DNA from: Pseudomonadota bacterium
GTDB lineage: Bacteria; Pseudomonadota; Alphaproteobacteria; CACIAM-22H2
Assembly: GCA_020161965.1 (NCBI GenBank)
Contig: JAIUNH010000056.1
Span: 1 to 12,644 of the forward strand
Direction: 5' to 3'
Length of the DNA stretch: 12,644 nt
A program made the position numbers and the translations under genes. Of the stretch, positions 1 to 6,470 are shown piece by piece (the first letter of the stretch is position 1; each line of letters starts with the position of its first letter). Below the pieces are notes generated by a model. That model saw nothing but the letters and a program-made list of their open reading frames with translations, had not been told where the DNA came from and made no database searches.

Positions 1-206
1 GCGGCCGCACGCGCGGCGTCGAGCACGTCGTCCATGCCGGCACCCAGAACCAGCGCGACTTTGCTCACGCCCAGCTTGGCAAGTTCGGCCGCGATATGGC
101 CGATCACCGGCCGTCCACCCACTTCGAGCAGGGCCTTGGGCCGGGCCGATTTCATGCGCGTGCCAAGACCGGCGGCAAGCACGATGGCGGCGATTTTTCG
201 GCTCAT
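1..206 (-). CDS. glmU: GlmU N-terminus: UDP-GlcNAc pyrophosphorylase / GlcN-1-P acetyltransferase (partial, 5' end only)
   Basis: The first 68 residues of a protein that runs off the left edge of the window. Translation from the ATG at 206 begins MSRKIAAIVLAAGLGTRMKS and continues with RPKALLEVGGRPVIGH. This is the nucleotide-binding signature LAAGxGTRMxS..PKxL..VxGxPxxxH of the GlmU uridylyltransferase domain. In the full enzyme this domain uses UTP and GlcNAc-1-phosphate to make UDP-GlcNAc, and a C-terminal left-handed beta-helix acetylates GlcN-1-P; that half is outside the window. The product feeds peptidoglycan and LPS synthesis in the cytoplasm. It is divergent from gph across a 104-bp gap. 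A stand-alone sugar nucleotidyltransferase cannot be fully excluded without the C-terminal half, but the Arg-Met-Lys-Ser after GxGT favours GlmU. Confidence 0.83.
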   Translation of the reverse strand, partial: MSRKIAAIVLAAGLGTRMKSARPKALLEVGGRPVIGHIAAELAKLGVSKVALVLGAGMDDVLDAARAA

Positions 207-217
207 TCTGGCGAATC

Positions 218-275
218 CAATTCGTGGCGGTCGGACCATTCCATATACCCCGGCGCCGACCCCAGTCACGAATTG
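218..275. repeat. 9-bp inverted repeat in the glmU/gph divergent promoter region
   Basis: CAATTCGTG (218-226) and its exact reverse complement CACGAATTG (267-275) are separated by 40 nt in the 104-bp gap between the divergent glmU and gph genes. The spacing suits a pair of operator half-sites better than a hairpin. No regulator can be named, and a chance match is possible. Confidence 0.35.
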
Positions 276-310
276 TTGCGACCTGTGGCAAGGCCCGCTA
301 AATCCGAGGG

Positions 311-979
311 ATGAAAGCCCCTTTCCGCGCGAACGCGATTCTATTCGACCTCGACGGCACGCTGGTCGACACGGCCGGCGATATCGGTGCGGCCCTCGAT
401 GCGCTGCTGGTCGAAAACGGCCACAAAGCGCTGGGCGAAGCGACCGCGCGCGGCCTGGTCGGCGATGGGGCGCGCGCCTTGATCGAGAAGGGCTGGAAGG
501 TCGCAGGGCTCCCAGCCCCCGACGCCGTCACGCTCGACAAGCTGACCGCGCGCTGGTTCCAAATCTACGAGGCGGATATCGCGCGCAATTCGAAGCCCTA
601 TCCGGGCGTCGAGGCGACGCTGGACGCGCTTCTCAAACGAGGCCTCAAACTCGGCATCGTCACCAACAAGGCCGATCGGCCGACGGCGAAATTGCTGAAG
701 GCGCTCGGCTTCGAGAAATATTTCGGCGCCGTGGTCGGCGGCGACGTGCCCTTCCGCAAACCCGATCCGCGCCATGTGCGCATCGGTTTGGCCGCATTGG
801 GTTCGACGCCGGGCGAAACCGCCTTCGTCGGGGATTCGCCCAACGACGCCTATTCGGCGCGCGCGGCGGGCCTGCCCTTCATCGCCGTGCCCTATGGCTA
901 TTCGCTGGGGCCGGTCGAAAATCTGCGCGCCGATGTTCTGGTGCGCGACTTCGCCCAGATCGCGGAGCTGATCGCATGA
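311..979 (+). CDS. gph: Phosphoglycolate phosphatase (HAD superfamily)
   Basis: 222 aa, the usual Gph length. It hydrolyses 2-phosphoglycolate (from oxidative DNA 3'-end repair or oxygenase activity) to glycolate in the cytoplasm. All HAD motifs are visible. Motif I is FDLDGTLVD, with nucleophile Asp13 and Asp15. An alpha-helical cap spans about 21-95. Motif II is IVTNK (Thr118). Motif III is Lys150 in RKPDP, and motif IV is GDSPNDA (Asp175, Asp179), which binds Mg2+. The ATG at 311 is the only reasonable start, because an in-frame TAA lies at 299-301. A GAGGG sits directly against the ATG, which is closer than a normal ribosome binding site. The stop overlaps the start of the DUF2721 gene (ATGA at 976-979), so the two are probably translated together. 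Other HAD phosphatases (such as pyrophosphatase PpaX) share this fold, so substrate assignment is by family similarity. Confidence 0.88.
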   Translation: MKAPFRANAILFDLDGTLVDTAGDIGAALDALLVENGHKALGEATARGLVGDGARALIEKGWKVAGLPAPDAVTLDKLTARWFQIYEADIARNSKPYPGVEATLDALLKRGLKLGIVTNKADRPTAKLLKALGFEKYFGAVVGGDVPFRKPDPRHVRIGLAALGSTPGETAFVGDSPNDAYSARAAGLPFIAVPYGYSLGPVENLRADVLVRDFAQIAELIA

Positions 980-1440
980 CCGGCGACATGACCATCGAAA
1001 GCATCGCCCATCTGATCCAGATGGCGATTGCACCCGTGTTCCTGCTCAACGGTCTGGGCATTCTGCTGAGCGTCTTCACCGGGCGCTTGGCGCGCGTCGT
1101 CGACCGCACGCGCAATTTGTCGCGCGAGTTGCGCGGCCTGGCGGAGCCCGAGCGGATGCGCCAATGGCACGGCGAATTGGCGATCCAACGCACGCGGCTG
1201 CGCGTCGTCAACGCGGCGATCGCGCTCTTGACCGTATCGACGTTCCTGACCTGCTGCGCGATTTTGGCGCTGTTCGTCGTGGGCGTATCGCGCGGCATCG
1301 CCAGCACGGTGCCGATCGGCTTCTTCGCCGCGGCGGTCGTCGCGGTCATCCTGGCGCTGGGGCTGTTCCTGATCGAAGTCTATGTCTCGATCCGCGCCTT
1401 GCGCCGCGAGACCGAAGACATCGAACACCGGCCGCTTTAG
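976..1440 (+). CDS. DUF2721 family integral membrane protein
   Basis: 154 aa starting at the ATG that overlaps the gph stop (ATGA). Three hydrophobic segments are visible, at about residues 7-33, 77-106 and 113-140. Between the first two is a strongly basic, probably cytoplasmic segment beginning TGRLARVVDRTRNL and continuing to about residue 75. The pattern of APVFLLNGLG followed by a TGRLARVxDRxR stretch, a charged helix and two C-terminal helices matches the DUF2721 family of unknown function. The charged loop might dimerise or contact a partner, but this is a guess. It ends 4 bp into the stop of the convergent DUF3108 gene, with no terminator between them. An alternative start at Met5 is possible, but the overlap favours 976. 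Confidence 0.8.
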   Translation: MTGDMTIESIAHLIQMAIAPVFLLNGLGILLSVFTGRLARVVDRTRNLSRELRGLAEPERMRQWHGELAIQRTRLRVVNAAIALLTVSTFLTCCAILALFVVGVSRGIASTVPIGFFAAAVVAVILALGLFLIEVYVSIRALRRETEDIEHRPL

Positions 1441-2267
1441 TCGATCTCCGCGCGCGCGGGCATGCGACGCACGTCGCGCAAATGCCCGACCACGGTGCCG
1501 AACCACAGCGTGAATTCGATACGCACCGGCGCCAACACCGCACTATCGGCGACGGGGGCGAGATAGACCGTGCCGCTGCGCTGCTCGCCCGTTACGCGCA
1601 CGGAAGGATTACGCTTGCGCCCCGCGATCGGGATCCATTCGAATTCGCAGGCCCGCGCCTCGCCTTCGAAATTCGACGCGTTGTGGCGCGCCACGCGCTG
1701 CATGCCCTTGTCGGTAAACGCCACGTCGTAGCGCTGGCGACCGTCGAACACCTTCACATGCGCATCGCATTTGCCGGTCTCGTTCACGCTGCGCAGCGCG
1801 TAGACCAGCGCCGAGACGGGATCGACGGCACCTTCGCGCAATGCCGGCGGAACTTCGTCGCGATCGTCGTCGCGCGCTTCGGGCACCGTGTCCATGCGCA
1901 CGATTCGCCCGTCCTCGAACACGAGCTCCACTTTACGCGGATTGCCGCGGAAGATGCCGTCGACGCGGTACGACGTAGGCACCGGATCGGCGCCACGGAA
2001 GAAGCCGGTGACTTCGGTCTGCGAGCGCCAGGAGACGAGCCAGTCGAGCATTCCGGCCGATTCTTGGCGCGAGACGAATTGGTAGTTTTGCCCGACCATC
2101 GCGAAAGCCAAGGTCAGATGCGCGATGCGCCCGCCGGCGGTGACGTCGAAATCGACCTCGTAGCGGTCGCCGGAGGTGAAAGCACCCGCCGGCGCCGCGA
2201 ACAAGGCGGCGGCCAAACCCAGGGCGGCGGGGCGGAGTCCCTTAAGCATGTCCATAAGATAGGGCAT
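1437..2267 (-). CDS. DUF3108 domain exported protein
   Basis: 276 aa. An N-terminal signal peptide is clear: a short positive region (MLKGLRP), a hydrophobic run (AALGLAAALFAA) and a likely signal peptidase I site after APAGA. The mature part begins FTSGDRYEVDFDVTAGG, then LTLAFAMVGQNYQF. This beta-rich pattern ('x-Y-x-V-x-F..AGGRIAHL', later SYRVDGIFRGNPRKVELVFEDG and GVVYxAP-like strands near the C-terminus) is typical of DUF3108, a periplasmic family of unknown function that may bind a hydrophobic ligand. I chose the ATG at 2267 because a GGACGG lies just upstream. A longer reading to 2333 would run through the tRNA promoter, and an internal ATG at 2255 has no ribosome binding site. The stop codon overlaps that of the convergent DUF2721 gene by 4 bp. 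Confidence 0.78.
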   Translation of the reverse strand: MPYLMDMLKGLRPAALGLAAALFAAPAGAFTSGDRYEVDFDVTAGGRIAHLTLAFAMVGQNYQFVSRQESAGMLDWLVSWRSQTEVTGFFRGADPVPTSYRVDGIFRGNPRKVELVFEDGRIVRMDTVPEARDDDRDEVPPALREGAVDPVSALVYALRSVNETGKCDAHVKVFDGRQRYDVAFTDKGMQRVARHNASNFEGEARACEFEWIPIAGRKRNPSVRVTGEQRSGTVYLAPVADSAVLAPVRIEFTLWFGTVVGHLRDVRRMPARAEID

Positions 2268-2294
2268 TTCCGTCCGCCGCCAAGGGCCGGTTCC

Positions 2295-2323
2295 TTGACA
2301 GTTGGTAACGCCCGCCCTATACC
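2295..2323 (+). promoter_or_regulatory. Sigma-70-type promoter for tRNA-Val
   Basis: A perfect -35 box TTGACA (2295-2300), a 17-nt spacer and TATACC (2318-2323) as the -10 box. The predicted start near 2330 lies about 27 nt upstream of the mature tRNA 5' end. It is the best promoter match in the window and is well placed for a stable RNA gene. Confidence 0.8.
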
Positions 2324-2356
2324 CCTGCCCCACCGCCGCTTTTGGCCGATGGCGAC

Positions 2357-2431
2357 GGGCGCTTAGCTCAGCGGGAGAGCACTGCTTTCACACGGCAGGG
2401 GTCGCAGGTTCAATCCCTGCAGCGCCCACCA
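2357..2431 (+). tRNA. tRNA-Val (anticodon CAC)
   Basis: 75 nt with the 3' CCA encoded. The acceptor stem GGGCGCT (2357-2363) pairs with AGCGCCC (2421-2427), followed by discriminator A and CCA. The D arm contains TAGCTCAGCGGGAGAGCA. The anticodon stem CTGCT/GGCAG closes the 7-nt loop TTCACAC, giving anticodon CAC, which reads the valine codon GTG. The T arm is GCAGG-TTCAATC-CCTGC. All stems are complete, so this is a functional tRNA. It has its own promoter upstream and a terminator just downstream, so it is probably a single-gene unit. Confidence 0.97.
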
Positions 2432-2442
2432 TCCGGCCCCTT

Positions 2443-2469
2443 CGAACCCAATCGGTTCGCGGCTTTTTT
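2443..2469 (+). terminator. Intrinsic terminator after tRNA-Val
   Basis: CGAACC (2443-2448) pairs with GGTTCG (2454-2459) across a 5-nt loop, followed by CGGC and a run of six T (2464-2469). The stem is short, but the T run and the position 12 nt after the tRNA CCA support a terminator. Confidence 0.65.
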
Positions 2470-2525
2470 CCAACGCAGCAAATCGTAGCGTCCAATCTTC
2501 GGAAAGCGATGCAAATCGCGATTCC

Positions 2526-2571
2526 GCGTGACGCAATTTTTACATTCCGTCACGCTTTAACAATTAAAGCG
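2526..2571. repeat. Two adjacent perfect inverted repeats upstream of the 115-aa gene
   Basis: First dyad: GCGTGACG (2526-2533) and CGTCACGC (2548-2555), 14 nt apart. Second dyad, overlapping its end: CGCTTTAA (2553-2560), loop CAA, TTAAAGCG (2564-2571). They sit in an unusually AT-rich 235-bp gap (2432-2666) that holds no gene apart from the tRNA terminator. The first dyad has the geometry of a dimeric-repressor operator. The second could be a hairpin or an operator. It has no T run, so it is not an intrinsic terminator. No consensus promoter was found here; the best candidate is TTTACA (2539-2544) with AATTAA 17 nt later. Confidence 0.5.
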
Positions 2572-2666
2572 CGCAGCGTCTAATTTCCGCGCCCGAGTTT
2601 AACGCTTGATTCACCGGCAGCCCTCAAATTGACTCGCAGGTCAGCACTCTACGAGTCGAACGGAAC

Positions 2667-3014
2667 ATGCCGATGGAAAACACGCCCGCCCCGCACAGCC
2701 CCCAAGCCACCGCCCCGGCAACGCCGGAGGCGCCGCGCACGCTGATCAACGATCGCATTTTCATCGGCTCGAATTCCGTCGCCCAGTGGTTCGTGACGCT
2801 GGGCACGCATGAGGGCAAACCCGTATTGCTCGCCCACCAAGTGTTCATCGACGCGCCCAAGCACATGGGTGCGGTCGCCCGCCAGCTCGCGGCCGGGCGC
2901 ATCTTCGGATCGATGAAGCAACTCGAAACCATGATGTCGTTGCGCCACAGCTTCGATGTCGCGGTGTCGGACGGCGAGCGTATGCGTATCGACCGGCACC
3001 TCAAGGGCCTGTAA
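2667..3014 (+). CDS. Hypothetical protein, 115 aa
   Basis: I do not recognise this protein. The first 25 or so residues are rich in Pro and Ala and probably disordered. The rest looks folded: RTLINDRIFIGSNSVAQWFV, then TLGTHEGKPVLLAHQVF, a probable helix around VARQLAAGRIFGSMKQL, and a C-terminal strand HSFDVAVSDGERM. There is no signal peptide, membrane segment or cysteine, so a small soluble cytoplasmic protein is likely. The codon use matches its neighbours and the shadow frame on the other strand is basic and repetitive, so it is probably real. An ATG two codons later (2673) is an equally possible start, because only a weak GGAAC lies upstream. It reads towards msrA, 47 bp downstream, and follows a palindrome-rich promoter region. 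Confidence 0.65.
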   Translation: MPMENTPAPHSPQATAPATPEAPRTLINDRIFIGSNSVAQWFVTLGTHEGKPVLLAHQVFIDAPKHMGAVARQLAAGRIFGSMKQLETMMSLRHSFDVAVSDGERMRIDRHLKGL

Positions 3015-3061
3015 CCTTCGGGGCCGCGCCGGCGAACTATCCGGCGAAAGCGAGGTCCCCC

Positions 3062-3712
3062 ATGTATCTCTTCGCCCGCAAAAAAGCCGTGATGCCGTCG
3101 CCGGCCGAGGCGCTGCCCGGACGCGACGAAGCGATCGCCGTTCCCACCCGCCATTTCGTGCTCGGCACGCCGTTGAAGCCGCCCTTCCCGGCGGGCACGG
3201 AAACGATCGTCGTGGGTTTGGGTTGCTTCTGGGGTGCGGAACGTAAGTTCTGGCAATTGCCCGGCGCCGTTTCGACCGCCGTGGGCTACGCCGCTGGCTA
3301 CACCAAGAACCCGACCTACGAAGAAGTGTGCTCCGGCGCCACCGGCCATAACGAGGTCGTGCTGGTCGCCTTCGATCCTGCGCGCCTCAGCCTCGAAAAC
3401 GTGCTGAAGACGTTCTGGGAAAGCCACGACCCGACGCAAGGCATGCGCCAGGGCAACGATGTCGGCACGCAATATCGTTCGGGCATCTACGTGAACAGCC
3501 CCGAACAGCGCACGGCCGCCGAAGCGTCGAAGGCGGCGTTCGGCGCGGCACTGGCGAAGGCCGGCTACGGCCCGATCACGACCGAGATCGTCGATGCGGG
3601 CCCGTTCTATTACGCCGAGGCCTATCACCAGCAATATCTCGCCAAGAACCCGGCGGGTTATTGCGGCCTGGGCGGAACGGGCGTGTCCTGCCCGATCGGC
3701 GTGAAGGTCTAA
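3062..3712 (+). CDS. msrA: Peptide-methionine (S)-S-oxide reductase MsrA
   Basis: 216 aa, similar in length to the long E. coli MsrA. The cytoplasmic enzyme reduces methionine-S-sulfoxide, free or in proteins, using thioredoxin. The catalytic motif GCFWGAE is at 54-60 with nucleophile Cys55. It is followed by FWQLPGAVSTAVGYAAGYT, TYEEVCSGATGHNEVV, HDPTQGMRQGNDVGTQYRS and FYYAEAYHQQYL, all strongly conserved in MsrA. The resolving cysteines are Cys201 and Cys210 in the glycine-rich tail GYCGLGGTGVSCPIG, so this is a three-cysteine type. The N-terminal extension (FARKKAVMPSPAEALPGR) resembles that of the E. coli enzyme and is not a signal peptide. A GAGG lies 7-8 nt upstream of the ATG. No msrB is in the window. 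The end is only 2 bp from the end of the convergent minus-strand gene, and no terminator is visible there. Confidence 0.96.
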   Translation: MYLFARKKAVMPSPAEALPGRDEAIAVPTRHFVLGTPLKPPFPAGTETIVVGLGCFWGAERKFWQLPGAVSTAVGYAAGYTKNPTYEEVCSGATGHNEVVLVAFDPARLSLENVLKTFWESHDPTQGMRQGNDVGTQYRSGIYVNSPEQRTAAEASKAAFGAALAKAGYGPITTEIVDAGPFYYAEAYHQQYLAKNPAGYCGLGGTGVSCPIGVKV

Positions 3713-3714
3713 GC

Positions 3715-3939
3715 CTAACGATCGTTCGCCGGCGCAGGCCGGGATTCGGCGAGCCATTTCGCGATCGCGGCGCGGATATCGGGCGGCAATTTGCCGATCT
3801 CGTCCCACGCCTGGGCGGCGACGTGTTCGTCGCCGGTCCGCGCCGCGCGCGCGACCAACTCGACCAGTTTCGAATGACTGCCGAAATTCTCGGCCAAGCG
3901 CATCGCCAATTCGGCGACGGCGGCTTGGTCGACGCTCAC
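3715..3939 (-). CDS. Small helical hypothetical protein, 74 aa
   Basis: I do not recognise the family. The protein begins (V)SVDQAAVAELAMRLAENFG and continues KLVELVARAARTGDEHVAAQ, AWDEIGKLPPDIRAAIAKWL, ending PANDR. It is predicted to be almost entirely alpha-helical, soluble and acidic-to-neutral, with no cysteine. The GTG start at 3939 overlaps the stop of the preceding gene (GTGA) and has GGGGGA just upstream, so it is likely translated by coupling. It is the last gene of the six-gene minus-strand unit and meets msrA tail to tail, 2 bp apart. Its place after a glycosyltransferase and an Smr-like protein gives no firm clue to its role. The good ribosome binding site and the overlap are the main reasons to accept it. 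Confidence 0.6.
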   Translation of the reverse strand: MSVDQAAVAELAMRLAENFGSHSKLVELVARAARTGDEHVAAQAWDEIGKLPPDIRAAIAKWLAESRPAPANDR

Positions 3940-4253
3940 GCTTCCCCCAGATCGATCGCGAAACCGCCGCCCGGCGGATCGGCGAGCGGCGTCACGGCGA
4001 AGATCTTGCCCGCGCGCTTGGCGTCGAGCAGATAGCGCCCGACCGGCTGGAACAACGTCTCCCCGCCGCCCGGTGTCGCCGGATCGATCAGCACCGCATA
4101 ACGATGCGGGGCCGGTGCGGCATGGGTGTCGATAAGTGCTTTGAGCTTCTCGAGCGCGTCGTCGCGCTTGAGGCCGCGCAGATCGAGTGTCGCGTGCGTA
4201 TCGAAGCCGCCGCGCCCCAGCATCGTCAACGGATCGAACGCGCCGCCGCTCAT
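3936..4253 (-). CDS. Small Smr-like protein lacking the HGxG motif, 105 aa
   Basis: The ATG at 4253 overlaps the glycosyltransferase stop (ATGA). Residues 20-41 (HATLDLRGLKRDDALEKLKA) resemble the start of an Smr domain, where LDLHG is followed by a helix of the type xxxALxxLxxxL. The second half also fits the Smr outline: strand YAVLID, helix TLFQPVGRYLLDAKRAG, strand FAVTPL and PPGGGFAIDL. The two hallmark Smr features are altered, however: LDLHG reads LDLRG, and the HGxG loop is replaced by DPATPGGGE. If the relationship is right, nuclease activity is doubtful and a nucleic-acid-binding or other role is more likely. The assignment is tentative. It sits between the glycosyltransferase and the 74-aa gene, overlapping both by 4 bp. 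Confidence 0.6.
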   Translation of the reverse strand: MSGGAFDPLTMLGRGGFDTHATLDLRGLKRDDALEKLKALIDTHAAPAPHRYAVLIDPATPGGGETLFQPVGRYLLDAKRAGKIFAVTPLADPPGGGFAIDLGEA

Positions 4254-5527
4254 CGCAAGCGCTCGCGCACGTCGTCGAGCAATTGGCCGAAGCCGCCGAT
4301 CCAAGGTTCCATGGCGTGATTTTGGCGCACATGGGCGAAAGCCGCACGCCCCAATTTCACGCGATATGCGGCGTCGCCCGCCACACGATCCATCGCCGCT
4401 TCGAGATTGGCGGCGAAGCTCGCGTCGAAATCCTTCTTCAACGGCTCGAATGTTTGCCGCAGAAAGCCGTGCTCGTCGTACCACGACATCTTGCGCCGCC
4501 CTTCGACGGCAAGCCCGGTTTCGCCATGGGTCACGAATTCATCGACCGCCGGCGCGTCCGACGCGATCACCGCCGTGCCCGAAGCCATGCCTTCGAGCAA
4601 TGAGACGGTGTGAAGCCCGCACGACGGCAGGAGGAACGCATCGGCGCGCAAAAACAGATCGACGAAATCGGGATAGTCGAGCTTGCCGTCGACGATCTCG
4701 ACATTCGGCAAGGCGCGGACGAAATCGCCGAAGCCCGGCCCGAAGATCGACACCGGCAATTTGGTGCGCAGGATCAAGCGGCAATCGGGGCGGCGTTTGA
4801 CGAGATTGCCGTAAGCCGCCAGCGTTTCCATGCCGCCGCGCAACACGAAGCTCGGCTCCGCCTGAAACCATGAATTGGTGAACAGGAAGGTGCAGCCCTT
4901 GCGGCCCGCACGCGCATCTTGTGCGTCACGCACGCGCGCTTCGACCGAAGGCGGAAAGGCGTGGCCGAACGGAATGAAGCGCGTCTTGGCCGCGATCGTC
5001 GGGCTATCGAACAATTTGCCGATCCAATCGACCGTGTGGCGTAAATGCGCCGACAGCGCGCGGCACGACGGATCTTCCAGCATCGCCTTCACCAGCCGCC
5101 ATGTCGGCGTGCCATAGGCGGTGCGCTCGGCCGACGTGCCGTGCCAGAAGAAGGGTGCAAACAGCGCCAGCAATTCCTCGAGATGCGAAATCCACGGCCG
5201 TTCCATATCGGTGAACGGCATCGAATGCGGAAACACGAGATCAGGCTCGGCGGCGGCGACCTGCGCTTGGCTTTCGAGGTCGCGGGATTTCACGAACTCC
5301 GCCAGCACGTCGTCGGCGATGTCGGGCACGGCCTTGCGCAGCTTGGCGGAAAGATTAGCGAGACCCCGTTCCGCCTTGGCGCGCGCCGCATCGTCGGCTG
5401 CGGGCAGATCGAGTTTGAATTCGTAGCCCGCACGGGGCGCCAGCAAGCTCGTCATCATCGGATGGTCGCCGCCGAGCCATTGGTAGATCGGCGTACGCCA
5501 CATCGCGGCGACGGTGAAATCCTTCAT
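4250..5527 (-). CDS. Glycosyltransferase, GT-B fold (GT4-like)
   Basis: 425 aa. The C-terminal domain shows the nucleotide-sugar-binding pattern of GT4 enzymes: a strand-helix segment with PNVEIVDGKLDYPDFVDLFLRADAFLLPS (residues 274-302), then HTVSLLEGMASGTAVIAS and DAPAVDEF, with Glu312 and Glu330 as the likely donor-contacting acidic residues. Residues 213-260 (TFLFTNSWF..., CRLILRTKLP) are the first strands of this domain. The N-terminal acceptor domain (1-200) is diverged. There is no signal peptide or membrane helix, so it is a cytoplasmic or peripheral enzyme using an activated sugar donor. Donor and acceptor cannot be read from sequence. The ATG at 5527 overlaps the methyltransferase stop (ATGA); the frame is open further upstream, but that stretch is the opposite reading of the methyltransferase. 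No clear ribosome binding site precedes it, which fits coupled translation. Neighbours suggest it transfers a sugar modified by the upstream enzymes. Confidence 0.82.
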   Translation of the reverse strand: MKDFTVAAMWRTPIYQWLGGDHPMMTSLLAPRAGYEFKLDLPAADDAARAKAERGLANLSAKLRKAVPDIADDVLAEFVKSRDLESQAQVAAAEPDLVFPHSMPFTDMERPWISHLEELLALFAPFFWHGTSAERTAYGTPTWRLVKAMLEDPSCRALSAHLRHTVDWIGKLFDSPTIAAKTRFIPFGHAFPPSVEARVRDAQDARAGRKGCTFLFTNSWFQAEPSFVLRGGMETLAAYGNLVKRRPDCRLILRTKLPVSIFGPGFGDFVRALPNVEIVDGKLDYPDFVDLFLRADAFLLPSCGLHTVSLLEGMASGTAVIASDAPAVDEFVTHGETGLAVEGRRKMSWYDEHGFLRQTFEPLKKDFDASFAANLEAAMDRVAGDAAYRVKLGRAAFAHVRQNHAMEPWIGGFGQLLDDVRERLR

Positions 5528-6468
5528 ATTGTCGCGCCCAAACGAAGCTCGACCAATTCCGGCGTGACGTTCAGCGGCTGCGAGGCTTGCATCGTCGCGA
5601 ACAGATCGCACGACCCCACGCCTTGCCGGTACACGGGCTTCGCGGCGGTCGTATAGGGCACGGGCGGCAGCTTGGGATCGGGGAACAGGTTCTCGCGATG
5701 CAAAGCCGCGTGTTCGAGATTCCACGGCGCTTCTTCCATCAGCGTTTCCGCCGGCAGACGCGGCCGGTAATCGACCGCGCGCGCCACGCAGGCGAAACGC
5801 GCCACACCCGGGCCCGCCGGAATCCAGCGCGCGTCGAGCGGCATCATTTTGAGGAAGCGCAGGAAATGATCGAGCAGCGGCACGGTCATGAACCACGTAT
5901 CCGTGGGTCCGTAGACATAGCCCGTGCCCGCGAAGTTCCACTGCATCAGATAGGCGTCCATCGGCATGATCGCGGTTTCGACGATCATCAACCCGCCGGG
6001 CCGCAGCAGGCTGCGCGCGGCCGCGAGTACGTGCAGCGGCGAATGGACGTGATAGAGCATGCCCGACAGCACGACGACGTCGAAATCCAAGCGCGGCTTG
6101 GGCCCGCCGGCGAAGCGATGCTCGGTCATGTCGCCCGCGACGCGTTCTTCCATCGACCGCACCAGCGAGCCCGAGAGTACGCCGGGCACATAGGCGAAGG
6201 AGACGTTATGCGCTTGGCGCACCGCCGCGACCTTCTCGCCGAAATCGAGCCCATCGACCGCGACCACGCCCGACGCCCCGCGCTTGGCGAGGATCACGGG
6301 CACCAGCGCCTCCATCGTGCCGATGTCGAGGCAGCGTTGGCCCTTCACGTCGATGCGCGACAGCAGATCGCGCGTGATCGCGACATTGGGGAAACGCTTG
6401 CCCGGCGTGATCACGCCCGGCGCCATTTCGATCGCGTAGTACCAATAGCGGTCGAGCAGATTGTCCAT
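5524..6468 (-). CDS. Class I SAM-dependent methyltransferase, CmoB-like
   Basis: 314 aa from the ATG at 6468. The N-terminus carries WYYAIEMAPGVITPG, resembling the 'WYHxIxLxxGxxTPG' opening seen in CmoB-related methyltransferases. The Rossmann SAM site follows: motif I CLDIGTMEALVPVILAKRGA (46-65), the acidic end of strand 2 at VVAVD (Asp72), DVVVLSGMLYHVHSPL (130-145) as the post-II region, and LRPGGLMIVET (155-165). The C-terminal third (WNFAGTGYVYGPTDTWFMT) resembles substrate-binding parts of that group. CmoB modifies tRNA U34, but the sugar-gene neighbours favour a carbohydrate substrate; this is inference. GGAG lies 5 nt upstream of the ATG, which decides the start. A GTG at 6474 that would overlap the epimerase stop (GTGA) is the alternative, adding two residues. 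It is coupled downstream to the glycosyltransferase by ATGA. Confidence 0.82.
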   Translation of the reverse strand: MDNLLDRYWYYAIEMAPGVITPGKRFPNVAITRDLLSRIDVKGQRCLDIGTMEALVPVILAKRGASGVVAVDGLDFGEKVAAVRQAHNVSFAYVPGVLSGSLVRSMEERVAGDMTEHRFAGGPKPRLDFDVVVLSGMLYHVHSPLHVLAAARSLLRPGGLMIVETAIMPMDAYLMQWNFAGTGYVYGPTDTWFMTVPLLDHFLRFLKMMPLDARWIPAGPGVARFACVARAVDYRPRLPAETLMEEAPWNLEHAALHRENLFPDPKLPPVPYTTAAKPVYRQGVGSCDLFATMQASQPLNVTPELVELRLGATI

Positions 6469-6470
6469 GA

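Noticed and set aside
34..975. A long open frame that would extend the DUF2721 protein N-terminally by 314 residues
   Set aside because: It runs through the glmU antisense and gph in another frame, is Arg-rich and low-complexity, and the ATG at 976 overlaps the gph stop in the usual coupled manner.
2357..2431. tRNA-Val 3' end as an integration site for a mobile element
   Set aside because: No integrase gene and no repeat of the tRNA 3' end were seen in the window. The genes on both sides look like ordinary chromosome.
3717..3726. Palindrome AACGATCGTT between the ends of msrA and the 74-aa gene as a terminator
   Set aside because: It is only 10 bp with no loop and no T run, and lies mostly within the 74-aa coding sequence.
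2624..3808. A 394-aa minus-strand open frame opposite the 115-aa gene and msrA
   Set aside because: It is rich in Arg, His and Gly with no domain pattern and lies opposite the clear msrA motifs; it is a high-GC shadow.
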